64,000 nt of DNA from Wandonia haliotis (lineage in GTDB: Bacteria; Bacteroidota; Bacteroidia; Flavobacteriales_D; Crocinitomicaceae), in assembly GCF_039523435.1 (NCBI RefSeq), contig NZ_BAAAFH010000011.1, positions 372,001-436,000 on the forward strand, given 5' to 3'. A program made the position numbers and the translations under genes. Below the pieces are notes generated by a model, which did no database searches, was not told where the DNA came from, and was given only the letters and a program-made list of their open reading frames with translations. This document shows, piece after piece, positions 1 to 7,834 of the stretch. The stretch's first letter is position 1; each line of letters begins with the position of its first letter.

Positions 1-938
1 ATTGCCGGAGCTACTGTCTTTTCGCTAAGAATACGTAAATCCGGTTCTATAGCATGATATTCTTTTAAGATTTCGTTCGTACGTTCTTTAAATGAAGCTT
101 CAAAAGCTTCTGTATTGGATGCAGGAATAATAATTACCGCTGTTGACTCTCTGGGGATAGCATTACGAAGGCTACCACCATCTATCGATGCAATATGTAA
201 TGCGAATCGATCGTCCATATCGTACAACAAACGATTCATTAGCTTATTCGCATTTCCTCTTCCTTTGTCAATATCCATCCCACTGTGACCACCTTTTAGC
301 CCTCGTAACTTGAGAACGTATGCTACAGAATCCGCTGGGGTTGGGATTTCCTGATACGTCTGTGTTGTATTTGTATCTATTCCTCCTGCACATCCAATCG
401 ACAATTCATCATCATCTTCTGTATCCAGATTAAGGAGTATTGAGCCGGACAAATGAGCCGGATCAAGTTCCATAGCTCCGGTCATTCCTGTTTCCTCATC
501 AATTGTAAACAAAGCTTCTATTGCCGGGTGTTTTACATCTTCTCCCTTAGCAGAAAGAACAGCCATAATAGCAGCAACACCAATTCCATTATCGGCTCCG
601 AGTGTCGTTCCGTTAGCTTTTACCCAATCTCCATCTACAATCATTTCAATCCCCTGATTGTCAAAATCAAATTGTGTATCACCATTTTTCTGGTGTACCA
701 TGTCAAGGTGAGATTGAAGAATAACGGTCTGTCTGTTCTCCATACCCGGAGTAGCCGGCTTTTTTATAATTACATTACCGATACGATCTACGAGCGTTTC
801 GAGTCCCAGTTTGTTCCCGAAATCAACCATAAATTGTATAACACGTTCTTCTTTTTTACTTGGGCGCGGAACCGCGTTAAGATCTGCAAAATGACTCCAC
901 AAAGCATGTGGTTCCAAACTCCTTACTTCCTTGCTCAT
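1..938 (-). CDS. pepD: Aminoacyl-histidine dipeptidase (PepD, M20 family), C-terminus beyond window edge
   Basis: Cytosolic zinc dipeptidase that hydrolyses Xaa-His and other dipeptides. The reading frame starts at the ATG at 938 and stays open for about 312 codons to the left edge, so roughly a third or more of the usual ~480 residues lies outside. M20 landmarks are present: SHLDMV near residues 76-81 (metal ligand His77, catalytic Asp79), GADNGIG (Asp116, bridging metal ligand) and DEETGMTGA (catalytic Glu148, ligand Glu149). There is no signal peptide. A TAnnTTTG box lies about 20 bases upstream, which supports this start. The family call is firm; exact dipeptide preference cannot be read from this portion. 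Confidence 0.93.
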   Translation of the reverse strand, partial: MSKEVRSLEPHALWSHFADLNAVPRPSKKEERVIQFMVDFGNKLGLETLVDRIGNVIIKKPATPGMENRQTVILQSHLDMVHQKNGDTQFDFDNQGIEMIVDGDWVKANGTTLGADNGIGVAAIMAVLSAKGEDVKHPAIEALFTIDEETGMTGAMELDPAHLSGSILLNLDTEDDDELSIGCAGGIDTNTTQTYQEIPTPADSVAYVLKLRGLKGGHSGMDIDKGRGNANKLMNRLLYDMDDRFALHIASIDGGSLRNAIPRESTAVIIIPASNTEAFEASFKERTNEILKEYHAIEPDLRILSEKTVAPA

Positions 939-957
939 GTTACAAATTTTGTTTTTG

Positions 958-965
958 CAAAGGTA
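958..965 (-). promoter_or_regulatory. Candidate -7 element of pepD
   Basis: The minus strand reads TACCTTTG, an exact TAnnTTTG match to the Bacteroidota housekeeping -7 element. Transcription would begin near 953, giving a leader of about 15 bases before the ATG at 938. I see no clear -33 TTG. Confidence 0.55.
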
Positions 966-1000
966 ATGATTCCTTTGGGGTGACGTTTCTTTTCTCCGTA

Positions 1001-1912
1001 TTAATTAACGTTTCCCTTCTCTGATGTAAACTTTTCAAAACGTCGTTTTTCATTCTCCATAAAACGCGTGAATTTTGCAGGAACAGGAACAGAAACAACA
1101 AGCTGTTTGTGTAGAAAAGGATGTATAAATGAAAGTTGTGTAGATGCCAGAAACAGCCCCTTACCTTTTAGTCTTGCTTTAGGGGTTCCGTATAACGGAT
1201 CGCCAAGAATCGGGTGTCCAGCTTCTGCACAATGTATACGAAGCTGATGGGTTCTTCCGGTAAAAGGAATTAATTCGACAAGGTGAACAGCCTCATTACT
1301 GAGCGAAGGTGAACTTGTTATCTTTTTTACAGAGGAAAGCGATTCTTTTTCATTAATTAAAAACTTTAAATAACCATCAATAACTTTCTCTCCTACAACA
1401 ATTGCATGGTATATTTTATTTACCTGTCCTTTTTCAAATAATTCCCCCGCCTTCACACGTGCTTCACGGGTTTTAGCTATCAGTAAGCAACCGGAAGTGG
1501 ATCTATCCAAACGATGACATGGTAAAGGAAAAGGCAATGCATCCTTTGCTACTGACGGCTCCAAATTATGAGGCAATGCATGTTCAATCGTTTTAAAGTA
1601 ATTGCCGCTAACAGGGTATCCGGGAGGTTTATTAATAACAGCATACCACTCATCTTCATAAACAACATCCAGATCAATCGGGAAGACTTTAAATCCTTTC
1701 CCGGATTCCGCTTCAACAACTTCTATCAAATCCCCCTGCTTCACAAAGGCAGATCCTTGTTCAGGTTGTCCGTTTAAAAGAATTTCTCCTCTCTTTATTG
1801 CCTTTTTCACCCCTTTTCGGGTAGTGATTGTTTGGAATTTTCCTAAACAATAAGCTTCCAGACGGATACTTTCCGGTTCTGTTTCTACCAGTAGCTTTTC
1901 TTTTACAATCAC
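1001..1912 (-). CDS. RluA-family RNA pseudouridine synthase
   Basis: Isomerises specific uridines in rRNA or tRNA to pseudouridine. Residues ~16-75 look like an S4 RNA-binding domain, and the catalytic motif CHRLDRSTSG lies near residues 132-141 with the essential Asp136. The later RTHQLRIH and GHPILGDPLYG stretches are typical RluA/RluC/RluD motifs. Length (303 aa) is normal. The start must be non-ATG: on the minus strand the in-frame context is TAG-CAT-GTG, and no in-frame ATG precedes the conserved region, so GTG at 1912 is used; the ATG two bases earlier runs straight into a stop. The target uridine cannot be told from sequence. Confidence 0.9.
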   Translation of the reverse strand: MIVKEKLLVETEPESIRLEAYCLGKFQTITTRKGVKKAIKRGEILLNGQPEQGSAFVKQGDLIEVVEAESGKGFKVFPIDLDVVYEDEWYAVINKPPGYPVSGNYFKTIEHALPHNLEPSVAKDALPFPLPCHRLDRSTSGCLLIAKTREARVKAGELFEKGQVNKIYHAIVVGEKVIDGYLKFLINEKESLSSVKKITSSPSLSNEAVHLVELIPFTGRTHQLRIHCAEAGHPILGDPLYGTPKARLKGKGLFLASTQLSFIHPFLHKQLVVSVPVPAKFTRFMENEKRRFEKFTSEKGNVN

Positions 1913-1927
1913 ATGCTAAAAATAAGA

Positions 1928-1958
1928 AAACCCTTTCGAACAAAAGCCGAAAGGGTTT
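1928..1958 (-). terminator. Hairpin terminator behind the S46 peptidase
   Basis: An 11-bp perfect inverted repeat (AAACCCTTTCG / CGAAAGGGTTT) around a 9-base loop. On the minus strand it follows the S46 peptidase stop by about 20 bases and is trailed by T-rich sequence, separating that gene from the downstream rluA-type gene. Confidence 0.75.
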
Positions 1959-1978
1959 ATCTGAAAGATTAATTTCTT

Positions 1979-4114
1979 TTATTTAATCAGTGTCATTTCT
2001 TCTACTAAATGTCCTGCACCTGCGTATATATCCATCACCCACAGTACATAACGCATATCCACCATGATGTTTCGGCAACGAGAGGTATCAAACATAAAAT
2101 CGGACATTGTACTTTCCCAGGTACGATCAAAATTAATTCCAATCAGATGTCCTTCTGCATTTAGTGCAGGAGAACCTGAGTTTCCACCGGTTGTATGATT
2201 TGAACCTGAAAAACACACCCAAAGTTCACCATCCTGTGCATATTGACCGTATTCTTTTTCATTATACAGTTGCATCATACGGTCATCCAGATCAAAATCT
2301 TCGTTCCCTGAATAGTATTTTTCAATCATTCCGTCTACTGTTGTGTAGTGGGTGTATAACATACCGTCTCTCGGAGCAGAACCCTCTAGTTGCCCATAAG
2401 TAACCCGTAAAGTACTGTTTGCGTCCGCCCAGTGATTTTTTTCAGGAAACATTTCCAGTTTCCCCGCTACGTATACTTTCATCATCAAATCCAGCTCTCC
2501 CTGATAGGTTTGCAGATTCTGCGCCAACTGTCCGGCACGTACATCCCATAAATCACGATATAACAAATACCCCGGATCTTTCTCTAATTTTTTCATCGAT
2601 TTTGCACTCATGCTCTCGATAAAACCAACTAGCTTTTCCTCATTTACCAACATCGATTTTCCATAGATCTGAGCAGAAAGATCCTCAGTACTTTTTTCTT
2701 TAAAAGACAAGGGGTGAAACTCTTCTTTCAAATGTTTTTTTGCCACAGGCGAAATTCTGTCAAAAATAGCCTGGTCTACCTGCACGTCGTAATCTTTAAA
2801 GTGTTTTTGGATAGAAGCTACAATTGCACCTTTTCTTTCTTCCCACTCTCCGTTTTCGGACCACTTTGAATAGTTATCAGCAATACTTTCCACACTTCGT
2901 GCCAGTCGTAAGAACTCCGGTCCATAGAAAACATATTCAATAATTACAGCATCTGCCATTTCATATTCTTCATACACCTTAAATAGGTCTATAAGTGCCT
3001 TTACAACGGTTCCGTACTTATTTTTCCATTCCGGATTAGCATTTGCACGGTCTGTGTATTCTGTTTCTCTATCTTTTTTGATTTGTTGTGCATTCAAGCG
3101 ACGGAGACCATCGATTTGTCCTATCCATTTTTTATACGCGTTTGCGATACGAGATTGTTTAGACGCATACTGAATTCGTGTTTTGTCACTTGCTTTCATC
3201 GCCGCATCAATCACCTCCAGAGATTTTTCCCGCATTTCAATACGTACAGGGCGGTCTTTTTCCATAACATACTTGAGGTATTCCGAAGTGACATGTTGTT
3301 CTGTCATCCCCGGAAAACCGTAAACCATTGTAAACTCACCTTCTTCTCTGTTAGTAATATTTACAGGAAAATGATGAAGTGGTTTGTAAGGAACATTTTC
3401 AGCTGAGTATGGTGCCGGTTTATTATCTTTTCCTGCATAGACTCTGAAAACAGAAAAGTCACCAGTATGGCGGGGCCAAACCCAGTTATCTGTATCTCCC
3501 CCGAACTTACCAATAAAAGAAGGTGGTGCTCCAACCAAACGAACGTCTGTAAACTTTTCCTGCACCAACATGTAGTAGCTATTCCCGAAATCAAATGCTT
3601 TTATCTGAGCTTCATAATGCGTAGTATTTTTGATTTCTTCTATCAGCTTCCCTGCATTTTCTTTAATTTTAGCTTCTACCTGAGGAACGTATTTCAAGCC
3701 TTCTGTTCCTTGTAAAACAGCTTTAGTTACATCTTCAATTCGAACAATACGAGTAACGAAAAGTCCTTCATTAGGCAACTCTTTTGATTTATCCATTGCC
3801 CAGAATCCATATTTCAAATAATCATTCTCCAGAGAAGAATGTTGTTGAATCTGGTAGTATCCGCAATGATGGTTTGTAAGTATAAGTCCCTGATCAGAAA
3901 CTATTTCAGCTGTACATCCTCCATTAAAATGAAGAACTGCATCCTTCATACTGGAGTTGTTTACCGAATAAATATCTTCTGCACTTAACTTCATCCCTTT
4001 TGCCTGCATATCAGACTGAAAAGCCTGAACAAGACTTGGGATTATCATTCCTTCCTCGGCTCTTAAAAAAGAGGAAGAAAGAATGAGAGAAACGATCATT
4101 ATCTTTCTTAACAT
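1979..4114 (-). CDS. S46 family dipeptidyl peptidase, DPP11-like
   Basis: Periplasmic serine peptidase that releases dipeptides from oligopeptide N-termini. A signal peptide covers residues 1-19. The chymotrypsin-type triad can be placed: TNHHCGY near residues 80-85 (His), GGDTDNW near 225 (Asp) and GGNSGSP with Ser646. Length (711 aa) matches P. gingivalis DPP7/DPP11. The residue 18 after the catalytic serine is Arg664 (INFDRTW); from memory this is the S1 position that is Arg in DPP11 (Asp/Glu-specific) and Gly in DPP7 (hydrophobic), so cleavage after acidic residues is inferred. It is transcribed alone, with its own terminator. Confidence 0.92.
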   Translation of the reverse strand: MLRKIMIVSLILSSSFLRAEEGMIIPSLVQAFQSDMQAKGMKLSAEDIYSVNNSSMKDAVLHFNGGCTAEIVSDQGLILTNHHCGYYQIQQHSSLENDYLKYGFWAMDKSKELPNEGLFVTRIVRIEDVTKAVLQGTEGLKYVPQVEAKIKENAGKLIEEIKNTTHYEAQIKAFDFGNSYYMLVQEKFTDVRLVGAPPSFIGKFGGDTDNWVWPRHTGDFSVFRVYAGKDNKPAPYSAENVPYKPLHHFPVNITNREEGEFTMVYGFPGMTEQHVTSEYLKYVMEKDRPVRIEMREKSLEVIDAAMKASDKTRIQYASKQSRIANAYKKWIGQIDGLRRLNAQQIKKDRETEYTDRANANPEWKNKYGTVVKALIDLFKVYEEYEMADAVIIEYVFYGPEFLRLARSVESIADNYSKWSENGEWEERKGAIVASIQKHFKDYDVQVDQAIFDRISPVAKKHLKEEFHPLSFKEKSTEDLSAQIYGKSMLVNEEKLVGFIESMSAKSMKKLEKDPGYLLYRDLWDVRAGQLAQNLQTYQGELDLMMKVYVAGKLEMFPEKNHWADANSTLRVTYGQLEGSAPRDGMLYTHYTTVDGMIEKYYSGNEDFDLDDRMMQLYNEKEYGQYAQDGELWVCFSGSNHTTGGNSGSPALNAEGHLIGINFDRTWESTMSDFMFDTSRCRNIMVDMRYVLWVMDIYAGAGHLVEEMTLIK

Positions 4115-4184
4115 ACCTAAAAATTTTAGTGGCTAAATATATCAAGTATTCTGCAAATACCGTGCTAAAGTTCATTATTAAACG

Positions 4185-4192
4185 TATTTTTG
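4185..4192 (+). promoter_or_regulatory. -7 promoter element TATTTTTG
   Basis: Exact TAnnTTTG match 18 bases before the ATG at 4211. Its last three bases are an in-frame TTG (4190) that could be mistaken for a start codon; since it would lie upstream of the RNA start, it argues for 4211. Confidence 0.6.
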
Positions 4193-4210
4193 GGACAAAA
4201 TCAATGCGGA

Positions 4211-4894
4211 ATGAAAATTTTAGAATTCATCTTTCATCTGGGAGTTGTTTTTGCGGTGTTTGGATTTCTATGGTGGATATTTATGGCCATTTTAGCAATT
4301 TTCAGAGGAGGAAGAAGTAGGAATGAAATAGAAACTTATTCGTTAAAACTGATCAATTATTTCTTTTTGGTTTCGGTTACAGCGCGCTTCGCTGTTGATC
4401 CTAAATTTGGATTAAAAGGAGCTGAAGATCAGACAGGAAATATTGTTGCAGGATTGATTCTATTAATGTACCTTATCGGGAAAATTCAAAAAAAGGAACA
4501 GCGACTTCAGATGTCGATGGCTCTACGAGGATTCATGCAACCTGTAAAACGAGTGTTTAACCGAAAAGTAGAGGTAATTCTCCTTTTTGTTGCTATTGCT
4601 TTTTTCACCCTATTCGTATTTGTTCCTGAAACTTCTTATAATCCTGTTACTAACTGGTTTGTCGAAAGTATTATCAATATTGCGGACACACCTGTATTTG
4701 GCTTTATCTTTAAAGTAATTGGTTTTTTCTTTTTACTAAACGTGCTTTTCCGGTTTATCGGAGGAATTTTACAGGTTTTGGGATTAAAATCACCAGTAAC
4801 CATTCAATCTACAAACTTTACCGACTTTCGGAATACAAAGGATTCAGACAAGTCTGACGAGGATGATTTTGACGATTATGAGGAAGTAAAATAA
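4211..4894 (+). CDS. Conserved membrane protein of unknown function
   Basis: I do not recognise a named family. The 227-residue product has about four membrane segments: residues ~4-30, a weaker one near 45-58, then two strong ones near 120-137 and 160-183. A charged stretch (KIQKKEQRLQ) separates the first pair from the second. The C-terminus is very acidic (DKSDEDDFDDYEE), probably cytoplasmic. The ATG at 4211 is preferred over an in-frame TTG at 4190 because the TTG is part of the promoter box. It stands alone between the divergent S46 peptidase and the M13 peptidase. Confidence 0.72.
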   Translation: MKILEFIFHLGVVFAVFGFLWWIFMAILAIFRGGRSRNEIETYSLKLINYFFLVSVTARFAVDPKFGLKGAEDQTGNIVAGLILLMYLIGKIQKKEQRLQMSMALRGFMQPVKRVFNRKVEVILLFVAIAFFTLFVFVPETSYNPVTNWFVESIINIADTPVFGFIFKVIGFFFLLNVLFRFIGGILQVLGLKSPVTIQSTNFTDFRNTKDSDKSDEDDFDDYEEVK

Positions 4895-4963
4895 GCTTCT
4901 TCTCCTTTTATCCTTCCGGACAACCGATCGTAGAATAGACATTCTTGTTTTTTAGGTTTTTTG

Positions 4964-4971
4964 TACTTTCG
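4964..4971 (+). promoter_or_regulatory. Candidate -7 element of the M13 peptidase gene
   Basis: TACTTTCG, one base off TAnnTTTG, with a TTG at 4945-4947 sixteen bases upstream. It would give a leader of about 10 bases to the ATG at 4986. Confidence 0.4.
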
Positions 4972-4985
4972 TTAAAAACCAAATA

Positions 4986-7043
4986 ATGATGTTCAGCACA
5001 ATAAAATTACTTATCAGTGGTACCCTTGCCTTGCAGGTTGCGGGTAGTACGGGAGATGGAAAGAAAAAGGGAAAACAACCTGATAATAGCCCCAAAGCTG
5101 TAATTGATCAGTCTTATATGGACAAATCCATTCGTCCTCAAGATGATTTTTTTCTGTTTTGTAACGGTACATGGGTAAAAAATAATCCGGTTCCGGAAAC
5201 AGAATCCCGATGGGGAAGTTTTAATGAGTTGGATCAGGATAACAAAGAGAAGTTAAAAGTAATTCTCAAGTATGCTGCTAAGAAAAAGACGGAACCGGGA
5301 AGTCCGGAGCAATTAGTGGGGGATTATTATACATCTTTCACGAATATGAAAGAGCGAAATAAGCTAGGGTTCTCTCCTATCCATAAAGACCTTGAAAACA
5401 TAGCGTCTATTGAAAGTGTAAAAGATGTTCCTGGTGTAATTGCGAAACTACATAGCGAAGGTGTTCGTCCACTTTTCTATTTCGGAGTTCGTCAGGATCT
5501 GAAAAATGTAAACGGACATATTACCTACTTTAGTCAGGGAGGATTAGGATTACCTAACAAAACATACTATCTAAAAGAAGATAAAGCAGCTATACGGACT
5601 GCCTATAAAGAGCATATTGTCCGCATGTTCCGTCTTGTCGGAAATGATGAAAAGCTGGCTTCAAAAAAAGCAGACCTTATTTTCGGATTAGAAGAAGAAC
5701 TGGCAAAAGCAAGTATGTCACCGGATAGCCTGCGTGTTCCTGAAAATACATACAACAAATTCTCCCGTGATGCTTTTGAAGGGAAGTCCGGAAATATGAG
5801 TTGGTCGGGGTATTATGAGCAAATGAACAATATCGACTTTGATACGATTGTCGTGGGGCAGCCTGTTTTTCTTGAGCGTATTAATGAACTAGTAGAAACA
5901 ACTCCTCTGGACACATGGAAAGCCTATTTAAGCTGGAACCTGATCAATACGTACGCAGGACACTTGAGCGAGGAGTTTGTACAGGCTAACTTTGACTTCT
6001 ACTCTACTACATTAAGTGGAACGAAAGTAATGAAACCAATTGAAGAACGTGTTATTAATGAATTGACAGGACTTCCGATCGGTCAGGCTTTAGGTCGTTT
6101 GTTTGTGGATAAACATTATTCAATGTCTGCTCAGGATAAAGTAAACAAACTGGTAGACAACCTAACGCTTGCTTTTCGCGAAAGATTAGAGACAAGAACA
6201 TGGATGACAGAAGACACTAAAAAACGTGCTCTGGAAAAATTGAATGCTATTTCCCGTAAATTAGGCTTCCCGGATGAGTGGGAAGATTTTTCCGCTATCC
6301 ATATTTCTTCCGATGATTATATTGGTAATATTCGCAATATAACGGCTTATTCGATTAACAAAAACCTTAGTAAATTAGGTGAAGAAGTGGATCGATCTGA
6401 GTGGGGAATGCCTCCTCACATGGTGAACGCGTATTATCATCCATTGCTGAATGAAATCGCTTTTCCGGCTGGAATTATGCAACCCCCATTTTTTGATGAA
6501 AATGCAGAAGATGCTGTTAACTATAGTCGTATTGGCATGGTGATTGGTCATGAGTTAACACACGGTTTTGATGATATGGGGTCTAAATTTGCTGCAGATG
6601 GAACATTTACGAACTGGTGGTCAGAAGAAGATCGAAACCGGTTTAATGAAAGAACAGATCTTTTAGGAGCTACGTTTGAGGATTTTTGTCCGTTCGACAA
6701 CCAATGTGTCAATTCCAGTCTTACCATGGGAGAGAATATTGCTGATCTTGGAGGAGTAACTGTAGCGTTTTATGCTTATAAAAAGACTGAAGAGTTTAAG
6801 GCAGGGAAAGTAATTGATGGATATACCCCTGCTCAACGATTCTTCATTGGTTTCGGACAGTTGTGGAAAATCAACTACAAAGATGAAGAGTTAAAAAAAC
6901 GATTGGCTACAGACCCCCATTCTCCGGGGATGTACCGAATTAACGGTCCATTAAAAAATTGCCCTGAATTTTTCGAGGCATTTGATGTAAAAGAAGGAGA
7001 TCCTATGCGAAATCCGAAAGGAAAAGTAGCTGAAATCTGGTAA
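4986..7043 (+). CDS. M13 family (neprilysin/PepO-type) zinc metallopeptidase
   Basis: Endopeptidase for small peptides, exported to the periplasm or surface. The N-terminus has a hydrophobic export signal (residues ~5-20) without a lipobox cysteine. Family landmarks in order: RPQDDFFLFCNGTW near residue 50, NAYYHP (substrate-binding region), VIGHELTHGFDD near 519-530 with the HExxH zinc site (His522, Glu523, His526), and ENIADLGG with the third zinc ligand Glu. The C-terminus ends in the common basic-Trp signature (KGKVAEIW). At 685 aa it is full length. A strong terminator follows, so it is probably monocistronic. Confidence 0.95.
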   Translation: MMFSTIKLLISGTLALQVAGSTGDGKKKGKQPDNSPKAVIDQSYMDKSIRPQDDFFLFCNGTWVKNNPVPETESRWGSFNELDQDNKEKLKVILKYAAKKKTEPGSPEQLVGDYYTSFTNMKERNKLGFSPIHKDLENIASIESVKDVPGVIAKLHSEGVRPLFYFGVRQDLKNVNGHITYFSQGGLGLPNKTYYLKEDKAAIRTAYKEHIVRMFRLVGNDEKLASKKADLIFGLEEELAKASMSPDSLRVPENTYNKFSRDAFEGKSGNMSWSGYYEQMNNIDFDTIVVGQPVFLERINELVETTPLDTWKAYLSWNLINTYAGHLSEEFVQANFDFYSTTLSGTKVMKPIEERVINELTGLPIGQALGRLFVDKHYSMSAQDKVNKLVDNLTLAFRERLETRTWMTEDTKKRALEKLNAISRKLGFPDEWEDFSAIHISSDDYIGNIRNITAYSINKNLSKLGEEVDRSEWGMPPHMVNAYYHPLLNEIAFPAGIMQPPFFDENAEDAVNYSRIGMVIGHELTHGFDDMGSKFAADGTFTNWWSEEDRNRFNERTDLLGATFEDFCPFDNQCVNSSLTMGENIADLGGVTVAFYAYKKTEEFKAGKVIDGYTPAQRFFIGFGQLWKINYKDEELKKRLATDPHSPGMYRINGPLKNCPEFFEAFDVKEGDPMRNPKGKVAEIW

Positions 7044-7059
7044 AATTCTTTTCGTTATA

Positions 7060-7104
7060 AAAAGCCCCTGTAAATAGTTCGTCACTAGTACAGGGGCTTT
7101 TTTA
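7060..7104 (+). terminator. Rho-independent terminator of the M13 peptidase gene
   Basis: A 13-bp perfect stem (AAAAGCCCCTGTA / TACAGGGGCTTTT) around a 16-base loop, ending in a T-run, 17 bases after the stop codon. It runs directly into the first operator-like palindrome at 7103. Confidence 0.88.
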
Positions 7105-7178
7105 TCTATATATTCATAGATAATTTGATTTATCTATATATTTGTAGATATTATATTTTATCTATATATTCGTAGATA
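7103..7178 (+). repeat. Three 28-bp-phased palindromes over the satD-like promoter
   Basis: Three copies of a 20-bp dyad, TATCTA-N8-TAGATA, start at 7103, 7131 and 7159, spaced exactly 28 bp. They differ only in the spacer (TATATTCA, TATATTTG, TATATTCG). The spacer of copy 2 forms an exact TAnnTTTG box (7137-7144). Alternatively TTTG at 7141-7144 and TATATTCG at 7165-7172 make a -33/-7 pair 20 bases apart. Either way a protein bound to the dyads would cover the promoter. The next gene encodes a C-terminal HTH, so autoregulation is the simplest reading. Confidence 0.75.
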
Positions 7179-7191
7179 TTAAATATTGATA

Positions 7192-7833
7192 ATGAAAGGT
7201 GTACTTACAGGAGATATCATTAATTCAAGAAAATTACCGAATACGGAAAGCTGGTTACTCCCTTTGAAAGAAGAGCTTCAAAGGTGGGGTGACAGTCCGG
7301 GAACATGGGAGATTTTTAGGGGTGACTCTTTTCAGCTTCTGTTGGATAAACCGGAAGACACGTTAAAGGCTGCATTACTGATAAAAGCCGTAATGAAGAG
7401 TACAGAGCCGGTTTCGAATCGCCATCACTCACCTGTAGATGTTAGAATTGCTATTGGTATTGGTGCACATTCCTATTCAAACGAAAAAGTAGTTGAAAAT
7501 AATGGAGAGGCCTTTATTTTTTCGGGAGAGCTAATTGATGAAATAAAAAAGGATAAACGAACGCTAGCTATAAGAACCCCTTGGGAGGAACAAAATAAGG
7601 ATTTGAACCTTATTTTTCAATTACTATCAATACCTGCTGATAACTGGACGGTTTCTTCTGCTCAGATGATGAAAATACTGCTGGAAACACCTCAGATTAA
7701 ACAGAAAGAAATAGGAAATCAACTCGGTATTCAGCAAAATACTGTGAATTACGGATTGAAACGGGCGCATGCTGATATTGTCGTACAAACAGAGCTGTTA
7801 TTCAGGGAAAAACTACTAAAACTTTGCCAATAA
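7192..7833 (+). CDS. SatD-family protein: cyclase-like domain with C-terminal HTH
   Basis: A 213-residue cytosolic protein. Residues 1-120 follow the order of a class III nucleotidyl cyclase: LTGDIINS (Asp8), an amphipathic helix, the hairpin IFRGDSFQLL (Asp45), a second helix, then VRIAIGIG and GEAFIFSGELID. Asp8 and Asp45 sit where the two metal-binding aspartates of those enzymes lie, though 37 rather than ~44 residues apart. Residues ~155-195 (QIKQKEIGNQLGIQQNTVNY) look like a winged or LuxR-like HTH. I recall Pfam SatD for such proteins; the cyclase likeness is my inference. The ATG at 7192 is chosen over an in-frame TTG at 7186. A DUF3307 gene follows after one base. Confidence 0.75.
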   Translation: MKGVLTGDIINSRKLPNTESWLLPLKEELQRWGDSPGTWEIFRGDSFQLLLDKPEDTLKAALLIKAVMKSTEPVSNRHHSPVDVRIAIGIGAHSYSNEKVVENNGEAFIFSGELIDEIKKDKRTLAIRTPWEEQNKDLNLIFQLLSIPADNWTVSSAQMMKILLETPQIKQKEIGNQLGIQQNTVNYGLKRAHADIVVQTELLFREKLLKLCQ

Positions 7834-7834
7834 G

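Noticed and set aside
453..983. 176-codon open frame on the plus strand
   Set aside because: Lies antisense to pepD, whose M20 motifs are complete; the translation is low-complexity and resembles no protein.
4190..4210. TTG start extending the membrane protein by seven codons
   Set aside because: The TTG is part of the TATTTTTG promoter box; ATG 4211 fits both the membrane topology and the promoter.
7103..7178. CRISPR-like array
   Set aside because: Repeats are palindromic, only 20 bp, with 8-bp spacers between copies, and no cas genes exist nearby; an operator array fits better.
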